From: Sanderia malayensis
Lineage: Eukaryota; Cnidaria; Scyphozoa; Semaeostomeae; Pelagiidae
Length of the DNA stretch: 64,000 nucleotides
Direction of reading: 5' to 3'
NCBI GenBank assembly: GCA_013076295.1
Contig: RQOL01000810.1
Span: 62,001-126,000, forward strand
The notes under the pieces are model-generated. The model did no database searches. It saw only the letters and a list, made by a program, of their open reading frames with translations, and had not been told where the DNA came from. Position 1 is the stretch's first letter, and every line of letters begins with the position of its first letter. Positions 1-11,769 of this stretch are shown here, in pieces. The position numbers were made by a program, and so were the translations under genes.

Positions 1-3000
1 ATTGTGTGGAGGATGGTTATATCACGCCACTCAAATTAAAGATTAAAGATTTCGCAGTAAATCTGTGTATAAGTAAAGAGTTGAGAAGTCAAGCTGCCGA
101 TGATGGCTTCCAAGGTGAAATGGCCAGACACATGGAGTCTTTAAAAGACCATACTCGAACTATTGAAGTTAAGGAACTGTTAAATATGCTGAAGGATGAT
201 AAACATCGAATTTTCTTTGTCGGCGGAGTAGCTGGAATTGGGAAGTCTGTTCTCGCAAAAAGAATTGCCTACGACTGGTCATGCAATGAAAAGTATGAAC
301 ATGTAAAGTGTCTGTTGTACATAACATGCAGAGAGTTGAATGAATTCCTTGAGAAAAGTGACAAAGAAATTGGAATTGAGGAAATTGAAAAATATTTGAA
401 AGAGAAATTCAAAGATGTCCCCATTGAAGATGATAAAGCTACATTGTTTCTTATTGATGGGCTCGATGAGCTTCAAAAACATGACCTGATTCAAGCATTC
501 ACTGAGAAATTTTCCGAATCAAACTTTGTGATTCTGGGAAGACCGCATAGTCGACACTTTCTGGATAAAACCGAAGAGATGTGCCAGAAGTTGGAAATCC
601 TTGGGCTTGATGAGAATCAAATTCAGGAATTTATTGAGAAATTTGACAAATTATCAACAACCGCGACTGAGAATCAACAATCAACAGAACAAAAAATCAA
701 TAAGGCAATTGAAAAGTCAAAAAATATATCGGCAATGAAAACAATTCCGCAGTTTTTGACGACACTGTGTTGTATTGCAATGTTATCAACAGAAAATATG
801 TCTATTTCCAACAACACAAGTATTTACTGTTGGATGTTATTTTTGTTGCTGAGACAGCACTTCCAACGCAAAGAATCAGACAACCAAGCCGTTGGATGGG
901 AAATCTTTTCTTGTTATTCGAAGCAGTTGCTGGCGATTTGTAAACAGGCATTCAAGCTATACAGTTCAGGAAGCATTATCTTTAAAAAGACCGAGCTAGA
1001 GTGTGAGGATGAAAAGTTTATTGAAGGCTTTCTACTTGGTGTGAAGAACAGAGCTGGAGTCATTACCAAATATATGTTCAAACACCTAACTATTATGGAG
1101 TTCCTGGCTTCTATTCACGTCTATCTAGATGGAAAAAGAAACAAGTTACTTGAGGAGCTTTTGAGGGAAGAGCGCTACGAAATTATTTCGTTTGTGTGCA
1201 GTTTTGTACGATTCAGTTTGATAAAGGAAACTTCATTTGAAGAGGATGATGAATTATCGTATCAATTAGTAGAAAAACTTGCCAATGGGAAAGAGGTTTG
1301 TGAACTTAGGTAATGTTTATGATAGTTATTAATATATGATATATTATCTGTTATAATATAAATAAATTATTATTGAATTTGTTGTCAGGTTGCAGAGAAT
1401 CGTGGTGATGGAGTGATCACATATGAAGACGCGCAGAGCGTAATCCGTGGCATTTTAAACCAGGTTTGTAATTTTAAATTCAATGCTTACTGATTATAAT
1501 TGTAATTGTTTATGATATAGAATATTATTACATATACAAGTATAATTGATTTTTAATTATATCTTCTAACAGTTGCCAAATGATGAATTTTCGTTGAAAG
1601 TGAGATTTCTGGCCGACTGTTTTGTTGCAAGCGATAAAGTCCGTGATGTGAAATTCTTGGTAGAACTGCTGAAGTCAATAAAGCCAAGTTCAAATGTCAG
1701 AGTGAAGCTCAACTCATTTGACGAATCAAATTTGTTATCCATTCTGAAGTTGGCGACTGGAAATAAAGTGGCATATTCTGAAATCAAGAATGCATTCAGT
1801 GGGATTGAATTTGATATAGATGATTTGAGAGAGATGGAAATCCTTGGTTACGCAAGGTGGATCGACATTGACGTGGTTCGGTTGAATGATGTAAATCATT
1901 TTACTGAGGACCAGTTAATGTTGGTCCACCGCAACGTGGTTTTCTGTGGGAAAGTTAAGTTTCATAACTGCAAGGTCCCTTTGTTCACCACCAATGCGAA
2001 TGAATCAACAACAAGAATGAAATTGGAATTGTTGAGAATGTCGTCAATGAAAATTGACGAATCCGAGGTCAGCTCAGCCGCCAATCTGATTGGATTGGCG
2101 GAAGGGGTTTGGTTGAATGATGTTCGGTTTGGTGGAAATGAATTTGAAAAGATGATGGAGAAGTTGATTCAACTAAAGCCACGCAGGTTGAAGAGGATGG
2201 ATTTATGGTATTGTCCATTGGTGAATCATGATATAAAGCAAAAGGTAAGAACATTATTACTTGTATTGTCACTGTCTATATTTCATATATATGGATTAAC
2301 ATTACCAGGTGGTTAATTATTTGATCAATTTATTACTTTAAACTTCAATTACATAATATTATAATGTTGAAGAAATAAAGTTTTAAATGTGATGAGTAAT
2401 TGGCGCCGAAAATTTCATTCAACAACTGAGAAATTTGAAGCCTTGTTTGGGTTGAACATTTAGAGTTCTATGTTTTGACTTGCAATTCCATGTATTACAA
2501 ACAATATAATAGCAATCATAAAATAGTAAGGAAAGCATTTATGATATAATATATCAAGAATTATTTTTAATTTACCAACCATTTCATATATTCAATGTTA
2601 ATGCTGGTTTCATGCGTTGTGAATTAAACTTTGAAATGGCGTCCGTTTTGTACAAATTTCAAAATCAAAACTTTGTTAGTTCTAATTCTCATTTCACGGT
2701 TCCTTGACATCATTTGAAGCCAAATAATTTTTCTATAGAATTCTGTGCTATTTTAATAGCTATACTTCATAAAAAATTGTATCATCAATTTAGAAGTGAA
2801 GGAAGGATTTGAAGTTTTGGAAGTTTTAAGTTCTTGACGGATTGCGGCTTTAAATCTGATGAATGCATTTATCAAACTTTTGAATTTGCTAAGTTTTTGT
2901 TGATTTTTGAAGAGCATTTAGTTAACAAATCTGGCACAAAGCTTTAGCAACATTTATATAGTTTCAAACTCAAAAATTTATAACTGTTGCTTAATTTCAA

Positions 3001-5847
3001 GTATTTGTTTGAAATTTATGGGATTTTGCTGAATATGTTAGCAAAGTTTCTTGATATTTAGTTTTGTGTTGGGCGGCGGTAAAATATTTACATTTCTGCT
3101 GGTCAACAAATTCTCAAATGTTTTCGAAATTATTCTGCACCAAAAATATACTGTTGTGTTTAACTGTAATTTGTCCATCATATTGGTAATTATAAAGAAA
3201 AAGTTCAACATTTACTCTCTTGTATATTAAGATGTCATTTCTTTGAATTAATTTGCGATGCTGTTTCATAAATTGTTGTCGTAATTTCTTGTTCAGAACC
3301 TGGCCAAAATTCTTAGACTTATTTTGATACTATTAGATTAAGGTTATTAATTTCTATGTTGGTTTTAAATCAGCGAGGTGTTGTGCATTGGTAAACTGTT
3401 GTAACATAATATATCAGCCAAAACTATTAACTGCTTGTTTTTCAATTCCAGATGAAAGAGAATGGAGTAACAATCAAGGAAGTTTGTAAGTGAACTAAAA
3501 TGTTTCAACTATTTTATACAATGTTGCGCGGGTCTTCTCTTGACATATAATTTATATTTTCATTTATCATGCTAATCATGTTTGCTTTTAAATGGTGAAA
3601 TAATTACCAAGTTATAATTTATTGTTATTTGACAACTTCAAATGCAACTGGATTTCCATGTCCAGTGGCTTATGTTATGTTATTATTTTATTAATTCCCA
3701 ATCGATCATTTGATTTCTATTCGTAGGGCCAAGATCAATCCTACTTTTGTGTCAACCAGAAAGCCGTGACTTTGTTCTTCAGCTGAAAGAAAACCTGCAT
3801 GATATAAAGCATTATATTGCGATGGATGAAAACATTGAAGAGTTTGAAAGACGATATGATAAACTCCCTGACATTCTGGTTGTCTTTATTCAACATCAAA
3901 TTCCAGAGGAGATTGAGAGAGATATTCTTTTTGCCCAGGTAAATGGTTTTGCTAACACGAGTCTGTATTTGTGTTTCATGTTCAGTGGATAGTTGTATCA
4001 TCTATATTTACTCTGTCTTTCTTTCGTTAGTTGTCTTTATCAAATTTATTTTTCTTTAATTATAGAAAGAAGGGATTATAATTCTACTCGTGAAGTTGGA
4101 AGCAGATTTTCATCCCAATAAAGCGCTTAGTTCTGTTTTTTATTCAAGCTCGTGTTTGGACTTTACAGATGAACGAAATAATGCCGAAATGGCTATTGAG
4201 TTAAATCGGATGATATCAGCTATAATAGGTAAGTTAATTATCATCAATAAAGATTGGAAATTTTTTCATCAACACTCCGTGAATGAAATTGAACTTTGAC
4301 AATAATATTTCGATAACAATGAAAATTTGTTTAGTTGAGAATTCAATCTTTGTGAATACAATGAAATTAACACAGTGCTGTCTTTTTAAGATTACAAAAT
4401 ATATTACAAAATTTATAGCAGGTAGAATAGGTAAAATAATTTGTTTTCATAAACGAAAGATAGCATTGCTGTGTCGAGTGTTATGTTTTGATTATGATTA
4501 ACATATTGATTGTACTAATGTTGCATTTCTTGTATCATTTGATTATTATTGATTTTTTATTTCCAGATAATAAGTTCATCGTAATTTCGAATGCGCCTGG
4601 CAACCAGGTCGAAGCAGATCAAATTAAACAGAAATTCGCAGATGAAATTGGTTGTCCCGTTCTTGTTAATATTGAGTTAAAGAAGTCTGAACCTCGAGTT
4701 GTTGTCGTTTTATTGACTGATGGATACGAAGAATCTCAACAATGTAAGGAGATGATGGATTATGTCAAGGTAAGGTTGTCAGTTTCTTATTACTGTATGA
4801 TTGTTTATAAAGTTCATTCCTGTCTATTGCTCTAATATGTTTAATTAGTCTGTTTGCTTTAGCATGTTGATATACTTTACTATGTTGTTTTCTTTTGTTG
4901 TATTTTTAGCCTTGGCGTAAGATTATAGCAGTGAAGCTGGATAACGACTTCCAACCCGGCGACAGATTGAATGACATAGTAAGTTGGAGAACGTGTATTT
5001 GCTGGACTGACGAAACAAATTTCGACACGAACTTCGCAAAGGTGAAGGAAGAGATCAACGCTAAATTTGGTAAGTCTTTTGTTCTGTTATAGTTAATCTT
5101 ATATTAAACATACATATTTCAATAATTCGCTTTTGTAGTAGCAATGCAAATAAGCAATGTTACTAATCCAAGTGTTGTACAAAAACGAATCACAAATATT
5201 CTCGTTTAACTTTGTTTGTGACTGGAGTACGATAGGTATTAAGAGTGACTTGAGACAAACAATTCTTCCTAATTTTACTCTGGATTTTATGATTGTGAAA
5301 CTCGAAAAAATCTTTCTACTAACACTTCTATTTACAAGGTATTTATAATCATATGAAAGGTCATGACGACTATAAGCAAATAAAGTTCTAGATATTTCGA
5401 GAAGAAAGATTAAGTCATGCTTGTGAAGTTAAAAATAAAGTGATGCAATTGATTATGCAGTGAACCATAATTTGATTTTACGTATTTATACAAAATAGAC
5501 ACGCTGCATTATCAGTCGTATAAATATTGGCAAGGGAGTTTTCTAATTGAATTTTTTGAGTCCATAGAGATGAGATATATAAGATATTCTTATATCCTCT
5601 CTGCTATGGTTAAAGTGCCCCTGCTGTTTTTTTATTATTTTCCAATTCAATAAAACTCGATACGGTGATTTCAGATTTTAAAATATTCATTTCCAGAAAC
5701 TATTGTAAAAGGTTACATCACTTCAACAAATTCTTGACAATATTGACATCATTTTTATTTATATCAATTTTGTTATTGTTATATTGAAATGAGAAAGAAG
5801 CCAATTTTAACATCTAAATGTTTTCTTTTTTAGCAACGCGGTCGTGA
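1..5847 (+). CDS. NLR-A: NACHT receptor with LRR-like region and two TIR-like modules (5' end outside window)
   Basis: Intracellular NTP-dependent immune-type receptor of the NLR class. Exons read from splice signals: <1-1295, 1389-1463, 1573-2244, 3452-3485, 3727-3938, 4066-4228, 4567-4769, 4910-5069, 5834-5847; all phases agree and a TGA closes the frame. Counting from base 6, Walker A (GVAGIGKS) lies near residues 74-81 and Walker B (LFLIDGLDEL) near 147-156, followed by NACHT helical regions. Exon 3 (224 aa) encodes irregular leucine-rich-like strands. Exons 5-6 and 7-8 each encode an alpha/beta module with hydrophobic strands (RSILLLCQ, ILVVFIQ; KFIVIS, VVVVLLT), which I read as TIR-like. 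No start codon is seen in the first exon, so N-terminal exons lie to the left. The same exon plan recurs in NLR-B at 35366-45087. NACHT is certain; the TIR-like call is inference from pattern. Confidence 0.85.
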
Positions 5848-5878
5848 ATTTTGGATTTTTGAAGTGACACAAATGAAG

Positions 5879-6150
5879 TCAAAGATATGAAGGGATTTTG
5901 TAAATACGTAGGATATGAACATTAGCGAACAATTTTATATTTTTATCATTAAATAAAGACTCTTTAATATCTTTTATAATAACACAAAGAGGGTGAATAT
6001 TTTGTTCATTATTCACCATCGTTGTACAATAAACATAAATTTTTGCTTTGCTTCTGCGCTGCGGCTTGCTGACCTTGCGTAGGAGCATGAATTGGTTGTT
6101 GCTACTTTGGACTGCCCAAAATGGATTAGTAAGAGCTTCATACAGTGAGT
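5879..6150 (+). repeat. Direct repeat, copy 1 (partner 7518-7755)
   Basis: The stretch beginning AAGATATGAAGGGATTTTG recurs about 1.64 kb downstream with small differences, ending at the GGTAAGAGCTTCATAC motif. A shorter part is also present at 45485-45600. The two copies bracket the minus-strand ORF relic and the small-gene unit, so the duplicated stretch may mark an internal tandem duplication. Confidence 0.7.
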
Positions 6151-6341
6151 ATACAACTGAAATGAAAACATATTATAGGCTATGCTATTGTTGTTGTATA
6201 CAGACTCACCGTGTTTGCAAAAAACAGTAAAGACTCCGAGCAGCAGGAATGGATGACCTTTGTAATTTTACTGACAACCCGATTTTGGTTCTTGCGTTTT
6301 TCTTTGGTCGACAGCATAAATTCTTCTTTCCCGTAATTTTG
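6083..6341 (+). CDS. Two conserved putative exons of an unrecognised gene (copy A)
   Basis: Segments 6083-6128 and about 6247-6341 are bounded by AG and GT and join in phase, reading EHELVVATLDCP and then MDDLCNFTDNPILVLAFFF with further hydrophobic residues. The second segment is preserved in the duplicated block at 45705-45799 with mostly mild replacements (C/S, T/S, V/A). The first segment recurs at 7699-7744 with an open frame, but its copy at 45541-45586 has a stop. The product is hydrophobic and unrecognised. Conservation could merely reflect recent duplication. Confidence 0.25.
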
Positions 6342-6527
6342 GTAAGTTTAGCCAGTGGTTTAATATTCTTTCCTTTTGGCCAAGAGGAGCTGCAAACTGT
6401 GAGTCAACCAAGGAGGCAATGTCTCACACAATATTAACCATCCGTTCCAAAACGTTCTTTATTGCATTGGAGGAGAACACGTTTTTAATTGCAAGGCTCA
6501 ATGAAAAGAAAATGGGAAATTTTAGTT

Positions 6528-6950
6528 ACAATAGTTGAATGGTTCATTGTATATTGGGTGGCCTTGTGATATTTTTTCAACCAGACCAAGAATATCATAA
6601 TCCGGATGCAAAAACCCAGAAATGGGAGAGGCTTCAGTTAAGCCACCAATGAAGCTTGACCATTCCGCTGGTGCTTTAAAAACAGAAGCTTGAACTACTT
6701 TTCTTTTTGAAATTTCTGTTATTTATTGTTGAAGCTTTGGCTGGCAGATGGTAAGATTTTCTATTGTTTTGAGGAGAAATATCATCCTGGAGGCCTTTAA
6801 TGGTTCTTATTGGTCTGCTTTGTAACTGGAATTTTTTGTCAACAGAGCAGCTATCAATTGAATTGAATTGACAGACCTTGTAGTCCAGCGGTCTTCAAAC
6901 TCGTTGTAAATGAGATTGCCAAATATGGTCTGGAGACAGCGTTTCTGGTA
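6528..6950 (-). pseudogene. Minus-strand ORF relic of the duplicated unit (copy A)
   Basis: On the minus strand this stretch reads TIFGNLIYNEFEDRW, then a TAA, then in the same frame VVQASVFKAPAEWSSFIGG and SGFLHPDYDILGLV before a final stop. The partner at 45978-46390 differs mainly by conservative changes (G/A, E/D, T/V), which looks like former protein constraint. The internal TAA is shared by the copies and also by the fragment cut by the Harbinger element at 28568. Copy A has one more stop. The family is not recognised; it may descend from an old mobile element. Confidence 0.4.
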
Positions 6951-6979
6951 CCCAGTATGCTTTGCTGAGCCAGTGGGAG

Positions 6980-6987
6980 TATAAAAG
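6980..6987 (+). promoter_or_regulatory. TATA box of the small repeated gene (copy A)
   Basis: TATAAAAG lies 127 bases before the ATG at 7114 and is followed by CACGTG, an E-box-type palindrome. The same TATA plus E-box arrangement is kept in the copies at 46436-46443 and, inverted, at 49247-49254. Confidence 0.5.
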
Positions 6988-7113
6988 CTCAGCCACGTGA
7001 AGTTTGAGGCCTTTGATCTTGGTTTTTGGAGAGGAAGAATATCGGGATGACTTGGAAGAAATGTCGAAGAAGAACAACGAAGAAAACATGGAAGCTGATG
7101 CAACGTAGCAAAG

Positions 7114-7468
7114 ATGGCGGACATTTGTAGTTGGACTATCCTTTCCTTATCTTTCAAGACTTCAGTGATTAGTAAATATGTCAATTGGAAAAAAGCCGGC
7201 AAGCTGATAGCTGGAACATCTTCCGAATGCCTGGAGAAGCTATCCGAACTTTCTTCCTTCAGTCAGGTAAGCTTTTTGACCTTGTAGGATGTTTTACGAC
7301 TATCATTTCTCTTAAATGTATCTAATTAAAGCTATTTTTACTTGTCGGTGCTTTCAAAATATGATATTTTATCAAGTCGATCTAAATCTGCTTTTCTTTT
7401 TCGTGGATATAGCTTGAGAACGTTCTAAATGATTGGAAAGACTATCCGAAGATTTTTGACTCAATGAG
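7114..7468 (+). CDS. Small repeated gene, copy A (MADIC family)
   Basis: Exon 1 (7114-7266) starts at an ATG reading MADICSWTILSLSF and ends SSFSQ at a GTAAGC donor; exon 2 (7413-7468) reads LENVLNDWKDYPKIF and ends in phase 2 at GTAAGA. Exon lengths (153 and 56) are identical to the inverted copy at 48611-49120, where a third exon completes an 81-aa protein. Here the third exon is not clear. No known domain was recognised; composition suggests a small helical, basic protein. The unit carries its own TATA-like promoter, so each copy may be transcribed independently of the NLR. Confidence 0.5.
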
Positions 7469-7517
7469 GTAAGATTCTGGGACTATCATTTCTGTATTTT
7501 CAGCTATTTTTACTGGA

Positions 7518-7755
7518 AAAAGATATGAAGGGATTTTGTAAATACGTAGAATATGAACAGTATTATTGAACAAGTTTTTATTCTTATAATTAAATAAAGT
7601 CTCTTTAATGTTTTAACATTTTTTTATAATCACCATCGTTGTATAACAAGCATAATTTTTTGCTTTGCTTCTGCGCTGCGGTTTGCTGATCTTGCGTAGG
7701 AGCATGAATTGGTTGTTGATACTTTGGACTGCCCATCATGGATTGGTAAGAGCTT
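7518..7755 (+). repeat. Direct repeat, copy 2 (partner 5879-6150)
   Basis: Second copy of the 5879-6150 repeat with short deletions. It starts right after the second exon of the small gene at 7114-7468, and is followed after about 400 bases by the third TIR-like module. Confidence 0.7.
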
Positions 7756-8173
7756 CATACAATTGATTATTAATTTAAATGTGTTATGTTAGGCTATTGA
7801 TTGTTAATATGAATGCTAGCCAAAGGGAAATTGAAAGTCCATAATGGGTGAGCCTCATTTTTTCTTAGCGTTTTAATTTCACTTTGAGAATTGGAATTCT
7901 GACATTTCTATTGTTGATCACGTTTACCAATATAATTCAACTACACAGAAACATATCTGATAAAAATTTCCATCACAGTTTGTTTCGTCTTTACTTGCGC
8001 TTGCCTGGCTTCAATGCATTTAGTTGTCACTAAATGCAATGTACTTGTATGATCAATTTGCATTTTCAATAAAAGTTAATGTTGTTATAATTGGGTCTTA
8101 CATTTTGACTATGATATTATACCATATTTAATTTTTTTCTTGGATTTCATTTTCATTGACTTTTTATTTTAAG

Positions 8174-9008
8174 ATCGTCAAGGAATGATCTCGATTTCAT
8201 ACGCGACAAATGACCAGAGTGAGGCTGTTAATGTCAAGAAGCAACTTGAGGCTTCAATGGGTCGCAGTTTGTTCGCGAATCTTAGTTTGATGCAATATCG
8301 ACCTCTTGTCATTGTCACAATAACTACGGCCGTATATGAAAAATCTGATAGATGTAGAAATATGGTTAAATATTTGAAGGTAATTGTTTCGTTTGCTTAT
8401 TATTGCTTGTTTCTTTACAAAGCCAACTTTTGTCCATGTTCAATCACTGCGTTAGTTTTTCATCCATGTTAAAATTCTCCTTTCTTGTAATTATAGCTTC
8501 ATGAATCGTCAGCGTTTAAACCAAAGATCGTAACTGTAATGCTGCAGAATGATTTCCAGCCAAGTGGAGAATTAAAGGAAATAGTAGGAGAGAGCACTTC
8601 TATTTGTTGGGCAGACAAAGCTAACCTGGATGCAAACTTTTCAATGGTTAAAGAAGAGATCAACTCATTCCTTGGTAAGTAATTTGTACTGTTGTACTTA
8701 ATTGTTTTAGCGTATTAGGTTTTTCAATGATACACAAAAGCTTTCTTATTGATTGCACTTGAACTGTTCTGGGCTACTTTACTTTGTTATATTTCAACTG
8801 TTGGTTCATATTTTACAAGGCTGATCACCATATTAACGGGCTAGAATCTTGCAAAAGTTGCAAAAGATTACACCACTTCAAACAATTTGTGCACAATTTT
8901 GACATCGTGGTTATTCATGTCCAACTCGCTATGTTATATACTGAAATGAGAGAAGCTACTTTTATCACCTGGATGTTTTGTTTTTCAGAAAAATGGCGAA
9001 TCCAATGA
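8174..9008 (+). CDS. Third TIR-like module and alternative 3' end of NLR-A
   Basis: Three exons, 8174-8379, 8497-8674 and 8989-9008 (TGA), encode a module of the same length and phase pattern as the 4567-5069 pair. It opens with GMISISYATNDQSEAV, which resembles TIR box 1 more clearly than the upstream modules, and contains ICWADKANLDANF, matching ICWTDETNFDTNF upstream. The first exon needs one base from a preceding exon, exactly what the 5069 donor supplies. It could therefore be spliced onto NLR-A in place of the short exon at 5834, giving a three-module receptor, or be a relic of a lost paralogue. No equivalent was found in the NLR-B block. Transcript data would decide. Confidence 0.6.
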
Positions 9009-9330
9009 CCATGTAGGATGGGAAGAGAATAATAAAGGGTGTGAATAAATTTTGTACATAGGATTTATAATGAGTTTGTAATATTCGTATCTCTTTATAA
9101 TGAGGCAATCACTTTATATTTTAAGCGATTTCGTATTCAACTTTGTCTTTTTATTATTACTGTACTGGTATAGTAGCCCCTTTATGGATTTTTATAAACA
9201 TTTTTTGAACATTTATCTTGGAATTTCATCTTGTCGCACAAAGTAATTTGTTTGGCCTTATGACGTCATGTTGAGGATAATTGCGCATGCGTGAAAATAG
9301 ATCGTCACAACACAAGAACCAAAATGGCCG
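9009..9330. other. No gene seen: AT-rich 3' flank
   Basis: AT-rich sequence after the last TIR-like exon. It may hold the 3' UTR of the long NLR-A form; an AATAAA-like AATAATAAAG occurs just after the stop. Nothing else was recognised. Confidence 0.4.
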
Positions 9331-11182
9331 GTTGGCAAAAGATACTAGTGGTCAAAAGGACCTTACCGAGAATTGCATAAAACGACGAATTACGAGCAAC
9401 GATAATTGAGAAACGACTGCCTCTTGTCTCAAACCGACATGTTTCGTGAAAAGAAAACCTGCTGAAGCCAGATTTTTTAAGTGCTGAAAAATGGTATAAA
9501 GGCCTGAATTATACTGAACTGTTTTTCGCTATTTATTTCTAAAATAGCCCCATCTGTAATAAGTAACAGAATATTAAAATTTGAATAATACTAAGTGCCT
9601 TCTATTATCAATTCTAAATTCTATTTTTTGTATTCAATATGTTCATTTATTTGAGCACTGTTTGGTCAAAACATAGGGATATGAGTATGTAATCGGAGGT
9701 GTTCAAAATGAACTTGAATACTTTGATTTACACCACAACATACCACCATTCTAGGATTGCAAGTATTTCAATGTCAAAGGCCGCAATCAAAAAAAATATG
9801 ATTCCTCGCATTTATGGTGAAACTAGTCAACCTAATAATAAAAACGTTTTCAGAATGAAAATTGATCAAATTAGAATTGTTTTTAAACCGCAAAATCGTG
9901 GACTTTGCCATTTTAACTGCGACAGCCGTGATGTCATAACCATGACAAATTGCAAGTGTTTGCATCTAAGTCTATCGTAATTTTTTACCGTAATTTCCCA
10001 AGACATAAAATGGAAATGTTTTCACACAAAATTTAGAATGTTTTTAGTAATTTTAGAAAACGGTTGGGGAGAGTAGGTGGGGTTTGACATCACACTGTGA
10101 CAGGCGATCAGCCCGAGCGGAGGAGAAACAAAGAATGGCGTCTGTGCCAACACTCACACTGGCCATCGGTTTGCTTCTGGTTTCACTAACAGAGCTCGCA
10201 ATACATGATTTTTGAGAAACTTACTTTGTGAATAGGGTACAATCATTGACAGAAGGTCTTGAGAAAGTGAAAAATTTGCATTGCTTTTCAATGAGAAACA
10301 CAATTTCCTTGGAAAATATAAAGCCACCCGCCCCCCCCCCCAAATCAATGTTGCTATTTTTGATGGACAGGTTTATCAGGGAATGCTAAAAACACTTTCA
10401 AACGTCCTCTCAACATTGAATAGGGGAGGGGTCGATTTTTTCGGGACATATAAAGAAATACGCGGCGTTCTTTTACTATCTCACACCTTATGGCGAGGGT
10501 TGCGATGAAAATGTTGGTCCGACCCAAGGTTAGCAAAAAATTATCCCAATTAATCCCACGCAATTTTGCACAATTTTCTCCACAGAGAGGCCCCCCAAAC
10601 TTGCCATTGTTTTTTGCTCTTCCGCAAGACAGACAAGGCTCGCCACAAAAATATGCAACAATGTAAACATACTGATTTTCAGGCCTTTCTAACTTTAACA
10701 ACTCGTGACTGGGTTTTGCGGCTGTACACACGAAAATGGGCAATCATGTTTTTTAATTTGAAACATTATTCAATTTCTTTAATTTGCTTTTCATTTTGAA
10801 TCGTTTGCGAATAATCCCAAATTAAGATGAGGGGTTAAAGTTGTTGGATCGGCTAGGCATCATTCAGGACAAACTGTTTGGATTGGAATCATCTACATCT
10901 ACATCTATCATTGTGCATTATGTTTTATGCACTTAACAGATAACTGAAATGTTTAATCATCTCATGTTTTGCTTTGCTTCATTTCAAACTTGTTATTTCT
11001 TCCCCTCTCCAACATGTCCATTGGTTTTAGTCCGCCATTACAAAAAATGCGAGGCGAGAGTACAATACAATAATACCGAGTATTGAGTATGCCATCTTCT
11101 GATTTCCGATAATTGGCTGTCGTGGGATCCGAATAATTCGTTTTCGGAAAGGTCCTTTTGACCACTAGTATCTTTTGCCAAC
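9331..11182. repeat. Pair of perfect 32-base inverted arms about 1.85 kb apart
   Basis: GTTGGCAAAAGATACTAGTG and 12 further bases at 9331-9362 are the exact reverse complement of 11151-11182. Both arms adjoin an AAAATGGCCG motif. The interior has a run of C at 10327-10341, short ORFs without recognisable domains and no transposase. It could be a non-autonomous DNA transposon or a fold-back. The gypsy element begins only 31 bases outside the right arm. Target duplications were not identified. Confidence 0.5.
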
Positions 11183-11213
11183 CAAAATGGCCGGAAAAGA
11201 TTCTTGAATGTTA

Positions 11214-11627
11214 TGTAATGGTAGGCAGATTGACCCAAGAAACAACAAGTTATTTATGAAACAAGTGTCTCTTGATCATAATCAATTCGTTAACAGAACT
11301 GACAGAACGATAAAACTAACTAACTAACTGAACAATTACAGCGTTTAATACAAAATTAGAATTACGTAAATTAATAAAAGAACCAATAGAAATTGAGAAT
11401 AACAGGAAAGATGAATAAGAAGTGAAAATTGAAATATCCATTCATGGTTATAACGAAGTAGAAATATACGTAAATATGACTAATCATAAGAACCGAATAA
11501 GTTGAAAAACAAGTTAGTCATGCGAGAAAGGAAAGAAAGATTATCATTGAGTAAAGGGTGTGAGGCAAATATTAAACAAAGAAGAAAATATATCGTAATG
11601 AATGAATGAAAGGAAAGTGTCGTGACA
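11214..11627 (-). repeat. 3' LTR of the gypsy element
   Basis: 414 bases, nearly identical to 16314-16732 but about 5 bases shorter; most length differences are single A residues lost from A runs. It is preceded on the element strand by a purine-rich tract. Confidence 0.95.
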
Positions 11628-11645
11628 TACCTCCCCTCTACGTTG
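11628..11645 (-). other. Polypurine tract of the gypsy element
   Basis: On the element strand GTAGAGGGGAGGTA directly abuts the TG of the 3' LTR, the expected plus-strand primer position. Confidence 0.8.
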
Positions 11646-11769
11646 AAACGTCCCCTGTTTCTACATAAACTACAAAATAATATTTTAGTTATACTCGACA
11701 CGATTAGTTAATACAAATCTACTGAAAGAATAAAATAATACATATATTTTCTTGCGACATTGTCCTTGG

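Noticed and set aside
6048..6230. 60-codon ORF beginning MLLRCGLLTLRRS
   Set aside because: It crosses the AG and GT sites of the better-supported exon reading at 6083-6128 and its hydrophobic run is in an overlapping frame.
10281..10743. Overlapping ORFs on both strands around the C run
   Set aside because: Neither has a recognisable domain, splice context or conserved copy.
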